From NCBI GenBank assembly GCA_039621445.1, contig CP154954.1, positions 65,492,891 to 65,556,890 on the forward strand: a stretch of 64,000 nucleotides of DNA, written 5' to 3'. The stretch comes from Euglena gracilis. Its lineage: Eukaryota; Euglenida; Euglenophyceae; Euglenales. Under the pieces are notes generated by a model. That model searched no databases. It was not told the origin of the DNA and saw only the letters and a program-made list of their open reading frames with translations. Shown piece by piece: positions 1 to 50,414 of this stretch (position 1 is its first letter; each line of letters begins with the position of its first letter). The position numbers and the translations under genes are program-made.

Positions 1-2640
1 CTGGACACCTAATGAGGGAACGCAGGTGGGTTGGGGCCCCATTTAGTGTCACCGAAGTTGTTCCAAACGCCCAACTCCTCCCTGGAGGTTGTGAATGCCG
101 AACCCTAACAGCTACACGGATACTTTGTAAAAAAAAATGGTAATTTACAAAAAGTCTGAATTTCAAGCTCTATGAAATGCAATGCCAAACACAGCCAGAC
201 AGGTCATGAGTTTTTGATGCCATGTGTTTCCCCAGTGGGCTTCACCACCCCCTGTTGTAGACTCGGAAATTGCCGACCCACGAGATACTCTGCGTGTGTG
301 ACGCATGGGCCAGGCACCCAACCCCCAACCCAACTAAATTCTCGAAGTCAAAAATCGACCCAAAAAAAAACCCTCTGCTCCAATGGTCACTTTTTTTTGG
401 CATTTGGGGGCTTTTTTTTTTTGAAAAATGGGTACGTATTTGGCAGATTTTATACTGTTTTTTCCAACTGTTCACAACGTGTATGTAGAGTCCACCCTCT
501 GGATGCCTCAATGCCTCAGCAGGCAACCCTTATCGGACACAACGCAGAGCCTAAAAAAAGTAACAAAAAGGGTCAAATTACACCCAGACTGTGCAGCACC
601 CTCCAGGGAACACAGTCAAGGCTTCAAAAACGAGGGACTCGCAACAGGGGTTTTGGCCCTTTTTTTGGGGAAAATTCACGTGTCCCGGAGTTCAAAGCCA
701 GGGTTTTGAGCCCTTTTCAAAATGGTGCACAGGCTGAAAAACACTAAAATTGGGCCTGTTCGCCATGTCCCAACATCGGCAAATGATGCACACGCCACTG
801 TCGAGGGTCTCCACGGAACCACAGGGTCAAAAGGGTGGGTTTCACCGCCGGGTCTCAAAAAATTTGGAAATTTGCGCCAAAGCGCAAGCTAAAAATCAAA
901 ACCTTAAGTGCGAGTTTGGCCGCTAAGCCGATTCCCGTAACCCCCCCCCCTAATAATAACCCCCCTCCCCTGAGGACCGACTTCTGCCACCCGAATAATA
1001 AACCTCCCCTCCTCCGACTTCCGGCAGGTGTGAAGGCAAGGGAAAAAGAGGAAAACCCAGCAGAAATGTTGCAGAAACTCACAAACTCACAAAACTCACA
1101 AAAATGGATGAAATTGGTGCAGAAAAGTCACAGAGTTGTGATCCCTGGGTGCATGAACTGCGAGGAGTGGTACAGCAGGAACTACCCAGGTGGGGGGGGG
1201 TTGAGGGGATTGAGGGCAAGCCCAGGGACCTGTCCCAACGTCTGGTGAACTACGCCAGGCCCCACACTGCCGGGCACAGAAGGCAATGTTTGTGGACATT
1301 GCGCTTAAGCGCAAAAGTTTTACCTTGCACTTAAGCCCAATGTAAAACATTTGCGCTTAAGAGCAATGTATAACATAAGCCCCTGAGCTTATGGGAGTCC
1401 CTCTGATGTGTTACGGTGTGTCGGGGGCCCCTCTCTGCATTGCCAGTGTGCGGACTTGGTGAGGAAATACATTGCCCCGAAGCACAATTGTTGCAAATAC
1501 AGCGCAATGGGCAGGCTTGTGAGGAATGGAAATTTAAGAGTTACATTGCACCAAAGCGCAAGTTGAAACACTTTTAAAACTGCAAAAGCGGCGTGGCTCT
1601 TGCGGCGCAATGTTGACCAATTTTAAGGCAACGTGACTGAGAGCAGGCTCCCGTCCCCCTGCCCGACATTTGGTGCTCTATCTCCTCTGGTGTTCATACT
1701 CTACCAGGGCCGTTGCCTCCCGTCATTGTGAGATAAGTTTCAAGCAGTTATATTGCGCGTAGGCGCAAGAGCCACGCTGCTTTACAATTTTAAAAATTGT
1801 AATACTATTGCGCTTTGGCGCAATGTAACTCTTACATTTCCATCCCTCATAAGCCTGGACATTGCGCTGTGGCGCAATGGAAACACATGTTGACACATAT
1901 GTTGTTCTTGTTGTGCAAGTGCGGCAATGGTCACCCACATGTTGAAATACAAAAAAGTAAAAAAATTGCGCCAAAGCGCAAATCGTTTTATTTTTGTAAT
2001 GAAAAAAATGCGCCAAGCGCAAATGCGCAATGGAGTTCCCTCATTTCATCACCCGCCGCTCTGTGTTCATGTACACTGGGACCCGGGAGCGCTGTGCCCG
2101 TAGACCGTGAAGTTCCAAGTCGTTGGTCTTGTCCCCAGGCCCTGGGGTGCAGGGAGACACTATTTTCAGACTTTCCTGAGTCTCAGGCCTCGATGGTCGA
2201 AAACAGAACTTTTTTTTTTATATTGCGTGTCGGCGCAAATTTACAGTCATTTTCAAAGCTAAGTGCGAGTTAGGCCGCCTAAGATCGGCCAGACAGCCAG
2301 GGTGGTGGGTGGGGTGGGGTTGACCACCCCCCGCCACCCCCTTCATGGTGGGTGGGGGTTGCCCCTCCCTCACCACCTCCTCCCGTTTTTCCAGGAGCAC
2401 CAATTTTCGACCCCAAATTTTTTTCCTGGCCCGAAAGGCGCCGGGAAAATTTGTTAAAAAATCTGTGAAAATGCTGTGGTGGGTGGGGGTGGTCGACGTC
2501 CCCACCTTCCGGGTTGGGGGTGGTCGACCCCCCCCCCACCAGGCCTTCCCGTACAGCCCTGGCACACCCCCATACGCTCTCTCCGGCCCCGCTCGCCCCG
2601 ACCCTACCCTCAGGCTGCCCCCCCCCCCTCCGCACATGTG
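1..2640. other. Non-coding left edge
   Basis: I see no exon with support here. From about 1285 to 2240 there are many short palindromes of the type TTGCGC-AAAGCGCAA and GCGCTTAAGCGC, similar to those in the introns of the nested minus-strand locus at 23-35 kb. From about 2280 there is a GC-rich inverted-repeat element. This may be an intron or 5' flank of the large plus-strand gene that follows. Confidence 0.5.
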
Positions 2641-2652
2641 AGGGCCCGGCGG

Positions 2653-41076
<38,424 letters not shown>

Positions 41077-41700
41077 CCTTCATTGATCCATGCTGCAGTA
41101 ATGTATGTCGTACCGACCCCAAAATTGCTGCCTGTGCCAATCATCTGATCGCCATCGTGGCATTTCGTGACCGGGTGAGGCTGGCCCGAGTTCCACACAT
41201 GCACCAAAAAAGACCCGAGCATATTTTTGGTGTGGTTGCTGACCTCCAATTCCGGTCAATCCTCACCACGTCTCGGTTGAGAGAATTCACATCATTTGTG
41301 TTTCATTTAGATGAGGATTTGGAAGGCTTCTGCATTCCCAGGAAGTGTCATGTGAGAGTTGAATACCTTAATGTTTTTTTTTTGGAATCTGATCTAACTC
41401 AGTTTGGAGTTGCAAAGTTGCATTTGCTCCTCACTGCAGCATGCATGGCCCTTTGCCTACGGACCCAGATGTTGCCTTCTTTGATGTGCAGTCTGCTGTA
41501 GCTGGCGGCCGGGTCGACAAAGTGGCCAACCTTCAGTCAGCCTTTTCCAAGGAACTCTCTGTTTTAACCTTTCTGTGCATCCCTAATCAAATCCGTTGGC
41601 GCCGTCTTTTTTCCTTCGGAATCATTCTTCAACATTTTTTGCAGTTTCCTCCTTTTCAGCCAACTTCGACTGCTTATTTTTGTCTTGGCATTTATTTGAA

Positions 41701-41718
41701 GTATGTATGTATGTATGC

Positions 41719-41751
<33 letters not shown>

Positions 41752-42004
41752 TGTATGTATGTATGTATGTATGTATGTATGTATGTATGTATGTATGTAT
41801 GTATGTATGTATGTATGTATGTATGTATGTATGTATGTATGTATATAGGTATGTATGTATGCATGCATGCATGTATGTATGTATGTATGTATGTATGTGT
41901 GTATGTATGTATGTATGTATGTATGTATGTATGTATGTATGTATGTATGTATGTATGTATGTATGTATGTATGTATGTATGTATGTATGTATGTATGTAT
42001 GTAT
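41701..42004. repeat. (TATG)n microsatellite
   Basis: About 300 bases of GTAT/TATG with a few variant units (GCATGC near 41865). It lies between two genes. Confidence 0.97.
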
Positions 42005-42231
42005 TGTCAGGGTATTGGGTCATTGGGTCATATTGGGTATTGTGTCCGGGGTATTGGGTCCCAGGTGTTTCGTAAAAATGTGAATGGTGAAAGGTAAATG
42101 CCTGCAAATGCGCCAATTCTTCAGGAAAAGCCTTTTAGTTTTTCATTTCTTTTCATCCTCACTTCTATGTGTCCTGTGCATTGTTCTGCTTCCACCTGCC
42201 GAATGGAAGCGGTTGCCGCCGGCCAGGACAG

Positions 42232-45200
42232 ACGGGCGTCACTGCTGTGGTCCTGGTGGTGGAGCGGCAGCTGCTGAAGGGGCCCCAGGGCCCCACTTGG
42301 GCGGTACTGGTGGGCGACGCCACGGTGTGTCGGCCAGTCCCCTCCCCGCTGCAGTCCGGCGCACGCACCTCATGTGTGTCGGCCCCTCCCAGACCAGTCT
42401 CACGTTCACTCTTAGCCATTCCCCCCCACCCTGGAATGGCCAGGGTGACTGAGCCTTTTCTTTGGCCATAATCCCCCCTGTTGGAGCAGGGGGCGGGTCA
42501 GGCTTCTGTTGAGGAAGTGTGCCCAACCAGGGGACCCCCGAGGTGCAAACTTCCTTGAACAAGCAGGGTGGTGCCCCCCCCCGGGCGGGGCAAAAAAAGT
42601 TTGGGAATTTTTGCTTCACTCTCGCAACCAATTTTTTATGGGTGCCGCAGTGGATAGTGTGCCAACCCTACGTCCAAATGTTCTGCTCAAGGTGGGGCCT
42701 TTTCTGTTATCACCGCTATCGTCACAGATCATGACATACCTTTTTCTGAGGGTGGGGATTGCAAACAAAACCGATGATGTTTTTTTTAGGAACATGTTTC
42801 ATGGGGGATGAGCAGCTGCTTTCTGAAAGGGGGGGGGGTTGGTAAAGTATCACATGGACCAGATCCAATCAGAAGTGGGGAAATTCTCCGGCGAGGCATT
42901 GGCCAGGCCATTCTATGTTCATTTCAAATGGAAATGGTGAATGGGGTACACCCGAGGGCAGTCCCAGCCGTAGACGGCAAGGATTTGCATTTGCCTCTGC
43001 AACCAGTTCTGTGTGAGGAGCAAAACATGTTCAAGGGTGCCTCCCAGGCCCCCTACGTGCAACCATTTCCCGCTTTCTCAAAAAAAATGCTGTAATATTT
43101 GAAACAGTGACAGTTTTTAATGATTCACCCCACACTGCTGTTTTCCCACTGAAGCAAAACGCAGAATCCGTTTCATTTTTATTTTTCGCTGTATACTCCA
43201 CAGGGTAAGGTTTTTGATATTTTTATTGTTGAGAGCCTCCCCTTGGTCTTGATGATTGGGGGCCATATTTGTGGAAAAGGCACAGTTTGGTACGCATATT
43301 ATTTGTTGCTGGCGTGACTTTAAATGACAAAAGCCACCACAGTTCAAAATATGCCAACGTGTTTTCAATCATGATGCTCGTAAATAAATTTATATAAAAA
43401 ATATATATAAACATGATCAAATAACAACACATTTTTACTTGCGAAGTTGAAGTACAACACATGACACCCGGTATGTACGTACACACGATGTCTTTTTTCA
43501 GGGCTGTGTTTCTCTTGCCTGTAAGGAAGAAGCCAGGTTTTTCCTCAAAACTCTGCCGCACAAACAGTCTTTTCTCTTTTTGGTGGCATTTTTTTTTATT
43601 TCTCTTTGGTTATCAGGTGTTTACGTTCATTTCTCTCAAATGTTGCAGCAAATATTTCATTTGGAGTGGTCCTGCTTTTGTTTCTTGTCAATAATAAATC
43701 ATTGCACGGTGAGGAAAGGCATGGGTAAGATTGTGGAGTGTTTGATGGAGCAGGCGAGGAGAGCTGCCTCCCAGAAATCATGCAAGGAATTGTCTCCCAA
43801 GCAGGCTTGTGCTTAGTCGGGTGCCTACCCCACGGGGGGGGGGTGCTAGGGGCAGGCACCCCACAGCACCCGATCCGACCCCCCCCCGGGGGGGTAGGGT
43901 TTCGGGGGGTGCCTGCCCCTAGCAGGCACCCCCCTCCGACCCCGGCGCCGAAGGCGCCGGGGGCCCGGAAACGGCCATTTTCAATGAAAATTTTCTGGGT
44001 CCGGCCCGGACCCCTATCCCCCCCCGGGGGGGGTGTGCCTGCTAGGGGCAGGCACCCTATAGCACCCACCCCCCCTCCCCCACCCGGTTGGTAAGCACAA
44101 GCATGCTCCCAAGGGCCTGCTCCATTCCTGGCAAAGGGCGATCGCACTACAACACAATTTTTCTCTCATCAGTTTTGCTTCTTTAAATGATTCTTCTTCT
44201 TTGGAAGACACAGTTCTTGTTGTTTTGTGTCCTGCCATTATATACCAACCTTTTTTTTCGTGGAACCGCCACAGGGGGGAGAGCCTTGTGGTTTGGGGTG
44301 CCTGTCCATAGCAGGGGGGGGGGGTCGGTTTTGGGTCCCAGTGCCTTCCGACCAAGCCAATTTTCTTTTAAATTTAACTTTAAAAATTTTTTTGGAGGTA
44401 TGCTCTTGCAGTTTCCACCCCAGGGGTTTTTTTTTTAAGTCATGGACCCCCGGGGTCCGGCCGAGCCCCCCCCCCCCCCCAGGGGGTCCCCCCGGAGGGG
44501 GGTGGGATATACTTTTCGGCGCCTTTGGCGCCGAAAATTTTTGAGAAATTGCTATTTTTAACACTTTCGCGATTTTTCGGCCATTTTTTTTCCGGGACCC
44601 CCCCCCCGGTCTTTTCAAAAACCCCTGACCCACCCCAAAACCTTACCACCCTGGGGGGGTCAAAAGTGCCCCAGCTCCCGCCCGCCCATAGCACCCCCAG
44701 GGGTTATCTTGAAAACGAAGCCTGCAAGGGGAGTCCAAAATGTCCAAAAAAAGGGAAAGAGCAAAAAACCCCTTTGAAAATGCTCATTTTCGTGCACCAA
44801 AGGTGCTGGGGCGCCGGAGGGTGTGCTCCAGCATACCCCCGCAGACCCCTGATATAAAATACCCCCCACCCACAACTCCCCCCCCCAACTTGGTGGTAAA
44901 AAGTACCAATGAGCCAGCCGGGTTTGTGCCTACAGATGTGAAAAACATGCGGATATCAAAAAAAATTCCAGAAATCGACAGTGTTGGAGGGGTGGAAAGT
45001 GGCCCCAAATGGAATTTCCTCCTGTTTCCCTTACTTGTAATCGTAGAAAACCGTGATTTGGTCCCAGAACTGGAAACTGATTGGGGTTTGCCATTACCCT
45101 GACCCCCTGAACAGTCTCCAGTCTCATGCCATCCCCCCCACCCCGACCCCCCTCCCCGCCTGCCGTCGAGGCCGACATCCTCCGCCTCACCAACGCCACC

Positions 45201-45314
45201 GTCGGGGTCCACCCACACACCCGGGAGCTGCTGCTGCAGTGCGCCGACGTGCGGCGCGTGGGGGACTTCGACCTGAACTTCCACGACGGCCACAGCTGGC
45301 GGGATTGGGCGTGG
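42232..45314 (+). CDS. SOSS-B/NABP-like OB-fold protein (partial gene model)
   Basis: Two exons are seen. Exon 42232-42324 (acceptor gccaggacag, donor gtgtgt) reads GVTAVVLVVERQLLKGPQGP, then TWAVLVGDAT, like the first strands of SOSS-B (FIVLExGxVxxTKDGxxVxxxxVADxT). Exon 45171-45314 (acceptor tgccgtcgag, donor gtccaa) reads ADILRLTNATVGVHPHTREL, then a segment ending VGDFDLNFHD, like GDIIRLTxGYxSxFKGxLTLYxGxxGxLxxxGEFxMxF. SOSS-B proteins bind single-stranded DNA in repair. The first exon, the strand between (about 20 residues) and the C-terminus are not found. Confidence 0.45.
43808..44105. mobile_element. GTGCTTA-ended palindromic element
   Basis: The left end has GCTTGTGCTTAGTCGGGTGCC and the right end GGTAAGCACAAGC. 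Between them GGTGCCTGCCCCTAGCAGGC is repeated in both orientations around GGCGCCGAAGGCGCC. A shorter relative is at 50110-50215. Confidence 0.6.
44420..44640. mobile_element. MITE-like element with CAGGGGTTTT ends
   Basis: It starts CCAGGGGTTTTTTTTTTAAG and ends CTTTTCAAAAACCCCTGACC. C/G-rich arms flank GGCGCCTTTGGCGCC. Same family as at 15429, 20674 and 48860. Confidence 0.6.
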
Positions 45315-45859
45315 GTCCAAGCCAGGGATTGCTTTGTCTTCCTCCAGTGGGGTTGTGGAGCCATTTTGTCGGATGTGGAATGGTTTCCCGCTTTCCGCCG
45401 TGCGATGTTTTGGTGGCAACCGAGGGATATTCCGTGGATTTCTGTGCATTCGATGTATGTATTGTGTGGCGACAGCCCAAATGGTCAATGTTTTTTATCG
45501 CCATCGATGGCTGGTTTGCAACAATCGAAATGCGTTGTATATCCCCCCTCCCCCCCCCCCCCGCGAAATCAGCCCCGAATGTTTTGTCGCCTGCACCTGA
45601 CGCGAAACCCTGGCCTCGACGAAGACGGAGGACGGTCGATTGGAGTGGCGGGCCGAACGCCGGCCAGTCCCGGGGGACATCACTAACCCGGCCGCCGCGC
45701 ACCCACCTGCCGACAAGTCGTGACCCCGCCATTGATTTGTTGCACAGCCACCACTGCCAATGGCACCACCAGTGTGACCGGATGCAGCACTCCTTTGATT
45801 TGCTTGCCCCCCCCCACAAATAGTCATTGTCCTCGTGGTCTGCACGCAACTGTTTCCAA

Positions 45860-46285
45860 TTACCCCCCCCCCCCCCTATGTCCAACGACCCCCCTATGTC
45901 CAATGACCACCCCCCCCCCCGGTCAGAGGACACCTTTTCGGAGGTTTGACTAATTTTTTGGTCCCAGCGTGAAGCGCCGGGACGAAAAATTTTGCCCAAA
46001 AATTGGCCAAAAATTTGGCCAAAATGCCATTTTTGACACTTTTTGGACAAAAATTTGTCAAAATTGCCCAAAATTTTGGGCGCGAAGTGCCGGAAGGGAA
46101 ATTGGGCATTTTTGGGTGGGTAGGGACCCGGGTACCCACCAACTTTCTTTTGACCCCATGTCCAACGACCACCCCCCCTGTCAGAGGACACCTTTTTGGT
46201 CACTACCCTATGTCCAACGACCCCCCCCCCCGGTCAGAGGACAGAGGTTACCGGTCATTGGACATAGGGGGGGGGTAGTGTGTAT
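45860..46285. repeat. TATGTCCAACGACC repeat cluster
   Basis: Four to five copies of CTATGTCCAACGACC followed by C-runs and GGTCAGAGGACA, the last ones inverted (GGTCATTGGACATAG). It is probably an inverted-repeat element between the OB-fold and SAPS genes. Confidence 0.65.
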
Positions 46286-46519
46286 CATATTAATACATCG
46301 TGGATCAATATATAGCACAAATTATTAATTAATGCATGATTTAATATACATTGTATATTGTATATTTGCGATGGATTTGGAAGGTGCCATTTTAGCTCCG
46401 AGTTCTCAGTGGTCCACCAGTTTGCATTGTTTTTCCATTTGTTTACATGTGTCTTACATGTTTGCGAGATCGTACAGCATACTTTTATATATTTACGTTT
46501 TTTTTCGCGCTCGCATGTG

Positions 46520-46740
46520 CTTTTGTGTGTTGGCTGTGTGTGTGTGTGTGTGTGTTGTGTGCATGTGCGCGCGTGTTTGTGTGTGTTTGTGTGCACATTG
46601 TGTTGTTTGATTGCGTTTTGTGTGTTGTATGTTGCATGTGTGTTGTGTGTTGTGTGAGTGGGTGTTGTGCGGTGTGTGTCGTGTTTGCATGTGTCGTGTG
46701 GTGTGTGTGTGCGCGCGCGTGTGTGTGTGTGCACATGAGT
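46520..46740. repeat. (TG)n-rich low-complexity tract
   Basis: GT/TGTTG-rich sequence about 100 bases upstream of the first SAPS exon. It may be promoter-proximal or part of a 5' UTR intron. Confidence 0.9.
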
Positions 46741-46840
46741 GCGGACACCCCTCTGCTGTGGTTCCATCCCAGCATCATCCAATTGTGAAACCCGTGTCCC
46801 CCACGTCCCATTTGCTGCCCTTCTCCCCCCCCCCACGCAG

Positions 46841-46951
46841 CACGCCATGGGCTTTTTCGACCAGTTCTACGAGGAGCCCGGCATCGAGCAGCTGCTGAAG
46901 AAGCCCGACCTCACCCTGGAAGAGCTGGTGGGGGACGACAACCTGATCCAG
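46841..46951 (+). CDS. SAPS first coding exon
   Basis: The acceptor is cccccacgcag. ATG is at 46847, six bases in, implying a 5' UTR intron. It reads [20 protein letters not shown], then [19 protein letters not shown] proteins start with MFWxF...LLDKExVTLEELLDEDDLIQECK. No GT donor follows the Gln codon (ggccaggg). Confidence 0.85.
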
Positions 46952-49900
46952 GGCCAGGGAGAGCTTCCCGCGTTGTCCATCTCGAGAGGGCGACCCCTCG
47001 ACACAGAAATGATCGACCAGCGTTTATCAGGCAAATTGCAGCCGACAGGCAAGGACCACAAAAGGGGTTTTTCCCAAGTGTTTTCATCAGAGTGTACGAT
47101 CGTAACTAAGGTGGAAAAAATATAAGCAAATGGTGTTTAATGTATAATAATAATTTTCAGATTATTAATATTTATTAATATTGGGAATATATTATTTTAT
47201 AAATATGGTATTATTAAAAGTATTGATGCAGAACTACAATTATAACGTCTGATAACACAACTTTATTCAACTGGGGCAGTCACTCTAGGTTCCACTTCCT
47301 GGGAGACGAGGAAGCCTGGTGGGCTGGGTTTGTGTGGGGCCCTAGATGCCTCAGTCCAGGCGTCCCATGGTCGTCTCCCTGCTGGGGAGTGCAAGTCACG
47401 CAACGGGCGGGTGGTGGAATTCCTGCAGCGCTCCACGAGCCTGGCACACAGGCTGTGTCCGCAACTCTGTCCTCTCCATGCCAGAAAAGTTGCAACTGGC
47501 CGACCTGTGACGGGAGGCACACAGGCCTGCCTGCAAAGCTCCTGCAGTGGATCTTCCTCGACCCCAAAGAGAGTCCAGCAGACCACAAGAACGCCATCAT
47601 TGCGAACGAGATCTTGCAGTGTGAGATCGAGGATTTGTATGGTCGGAAGGCACCCTTTTTTTTTCTAGCTGCACAATAAAAAGGCTGGCAGCGCGTGTGA
47701 CCATTCATCCCGGATGACCCCCCCCCATTGGGAATTACCCAATTCAAATTGTCGGTGGGTGTCAAGGTCTTACGCAAATTTACACCACAATTGGATTCTT
47801 CAAGCACATACATGTATTGGCTGCATGCGCACACATGCATGAAATAGTGACCTACACATGCGCGCAAGTGTGTGCGCTCACAACACACCAACACGCCGAC
47901 AGAGAGGCAGACACAGAGAGGCATTCACACACAATCGCAAATTGCCGGCACATGTTTTGGTACTCCTGCACCTCGCAAAATTTGTCCACATGTGTGGTCT
48001 CTGTGTTTGGGTCGACCTCTCCCACCTCCTGGGTGGGGGGGTCTGACCACAGCCCCCCCCCCCCCCACCAGGCCTTCCCGTACAGCCCTCCCCCCCCAGG
48101 TTTGGCGGAATGCCATCCCGAGGGGTCCCACCCGCCCCCGTCGCCATCCTCCAGGACGAGGAGCAGCTCACCACCGTGCTGGCGGTGCTGGACCGGGCCG
48201 CCCCGCTGCCCCCGCACGTCTCCCGGCCACGCCCGCCCCGCCCCAGAGTGGACCTCTCCGGGGACGTGACTGCTCCCCAGAGGCTCCGCGGCGCCCGTGG
48301 CGGTGGGCTGGGGGTTTCATGTACGAGCTCAGAAGAAATAAAGTGCGCGCCTCATGTTGCGGAGGCCTGGCCCACAGCAGGCATATGGCCCGCTGTGGGC
48401 CGCCTGGGAGAACCCTTTTTTGCAGTGCAGTTCTTGAACGGTCCATGTGCAGTTTCCCCCCCCCCCCCCCCCCCGCTTAAAAACCCCCTCCTCCGACCAC
48501 CAAACACCAAACAGGATCTTATGACCCCAAGGGGGGGTTATAACTGAGGGGGTGTTTACAGCTCCCAGTCGGCTGGACCCCGGATAGCCAGCCAGCCAGC
48601 CAACCAGCCAGCTCCCTTTTCCAATCGGCCCCCAGGTCATTAAGAAAACCTCTGATCCCTCTCCCCCCCTCCGGCTCTCCAGCGGCTGTCCCGGTCGGCG
48701 GGGGCGTGCCCCCAGCCACTGGTGAAGGTCCTGCACGGGTTGGTCGGCCAGCGGGGGCTGGCCTTCTCCGCCTACCTGACCTCCCACACGTTCCCCGACT
48801 TCTGGCGGCACATCGCCCAGGGGCGGGGAGTACTGGCCCTGATGCAGGCCATTGGTCATTACCGGGGGTTTTTTTTTCGTCTTGGACCCCCCTCCCTCCC
48901 CGGGGGGATGGGGGTAGGGGCTGGTGGGTATATCTTTCGGCATTTTTGGCATTTTGGCCATTTTCAGGCAAAAGTGGGTGGGTCCCCCGGGACCCCCCCC
49001 CTCCCTCGGGGGGGGCCCACCCCAGGTGGTGGGTGGGTGGGTGCCGACCCTCTCTCCCCCTCCCCCCCTGGTCTTTAAAAAAAACCCTGGTCGTTACCCC
49101 GTATTAAGTTTTTTTTTGAAAGTTTTCCATTTTCCTCCTGCATTTTTTTTGAAAGTATGGCACCTTCCTTTCTCGGGCGTTTTTATCGGAAGATCAACTC
49201 ATTTTTTTCACGTCCAAATTTTTGTCTGACTCACCTCTCTGCTTTTGGCATTTCTTTTCCGTTTCTTTCCTTCTCTGCTTCTCTGCTTCCTTGAACCAGT
49301 GCCGACTCTTAATTTGCTCCAGTTCCCATCCCAGTTTTTTCTCGTCCAAAAAGAAGGTTTCACTCTCACCCCTGCGGTCGAGACCCACCAGATGAGCTCC
49401 ATCCTGATGCAGCTCCTGGAGGTTCACGCCCAAGCCGTCCCTCTCGGTCCTCAAACCCTCAAAACGCCAAAGCCAACAGTGCAGGACAGCCATGGACGTT
49501 GTTGAAACGTGGCACAAGCATCACAAACTGGTGCATTTCCCAAAGTACTTTGGCTATTCCCAAAACAGTCCTTTGTTCCCATGGTTTTTGCCTTCTGGCT
49601 TCTCTGCCACGCCTGTCATACTGGCTCAAAATTGCCGTATGAGTGCGCAAGTGTCAAACACATCGGTATGGGTTTTGGATATGAATATGATATATAATAT
49701 GATATGATACAACAATATAATATGATTTTACAACATAATATAAGAAATCATATAATTTAGAAAATAGTAATGATAATGTGATAAGAAAATAGGCATCACA
49801 TTGTTACAGGAACAAACCGCTGATTTTTCATTTCAGGAGGAAACCAAACCAACCTCAAAAGACCTTCAAGGGAAGGTTTGTGTTCGACGATCAGGAGAAC

Positions 49901-50352
49901 CTCACACTCGCAGACTGGTGGTTTCAGAATGGGCTGGTTGGGGATGACTGAGGACCTCTTTTCCAGATGCACGCACGCACACAACATACTAAGTTTTAGA
50001 AAGAGTACCCCCCCACCGATGGGGTAGGTGTTATGGGCAGGCAGGGGATAGGACATTTTTGATCATCTGGGGGACGTTTGTTTTTTGGGGTGTCAATGCC
50101 AACAACTCCCGAGTGGCTTAGTCGGCAAGCACCAGGACCCAAAACCGACCCCCCCGGGGGTGCTTGCAATGGGTAGGCACCCAATAGCACAAGGCACCTC
50201 TCCCCCGTGGTGAAAGAAGCCTGACGTATACAGCCACACACACACAGTCACATAAACATGCACACACAGACAAAATGACACATTTTGCCCAACACCCCCT
50301 CGATTTTGTCATTTAGTGTGCGTCAGACACAGGGATGCACATATGGATGTAG

Positions 50353-50414
<62 letters not shown>

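Noticed and set aside
41564-42116. Open frames of Tyr-Val-Cys-Met and Thr-Tyr-Ile-His repeats
   Set aside because: Translations of the (TATG)n microsatellite.
44784-46203. Minus-strand frames of 234 and 338 codons
   Set aside because: They span C/G homopolymer elements and lie opposite the better-supported plus exon at 45171; no motif or splice logic.
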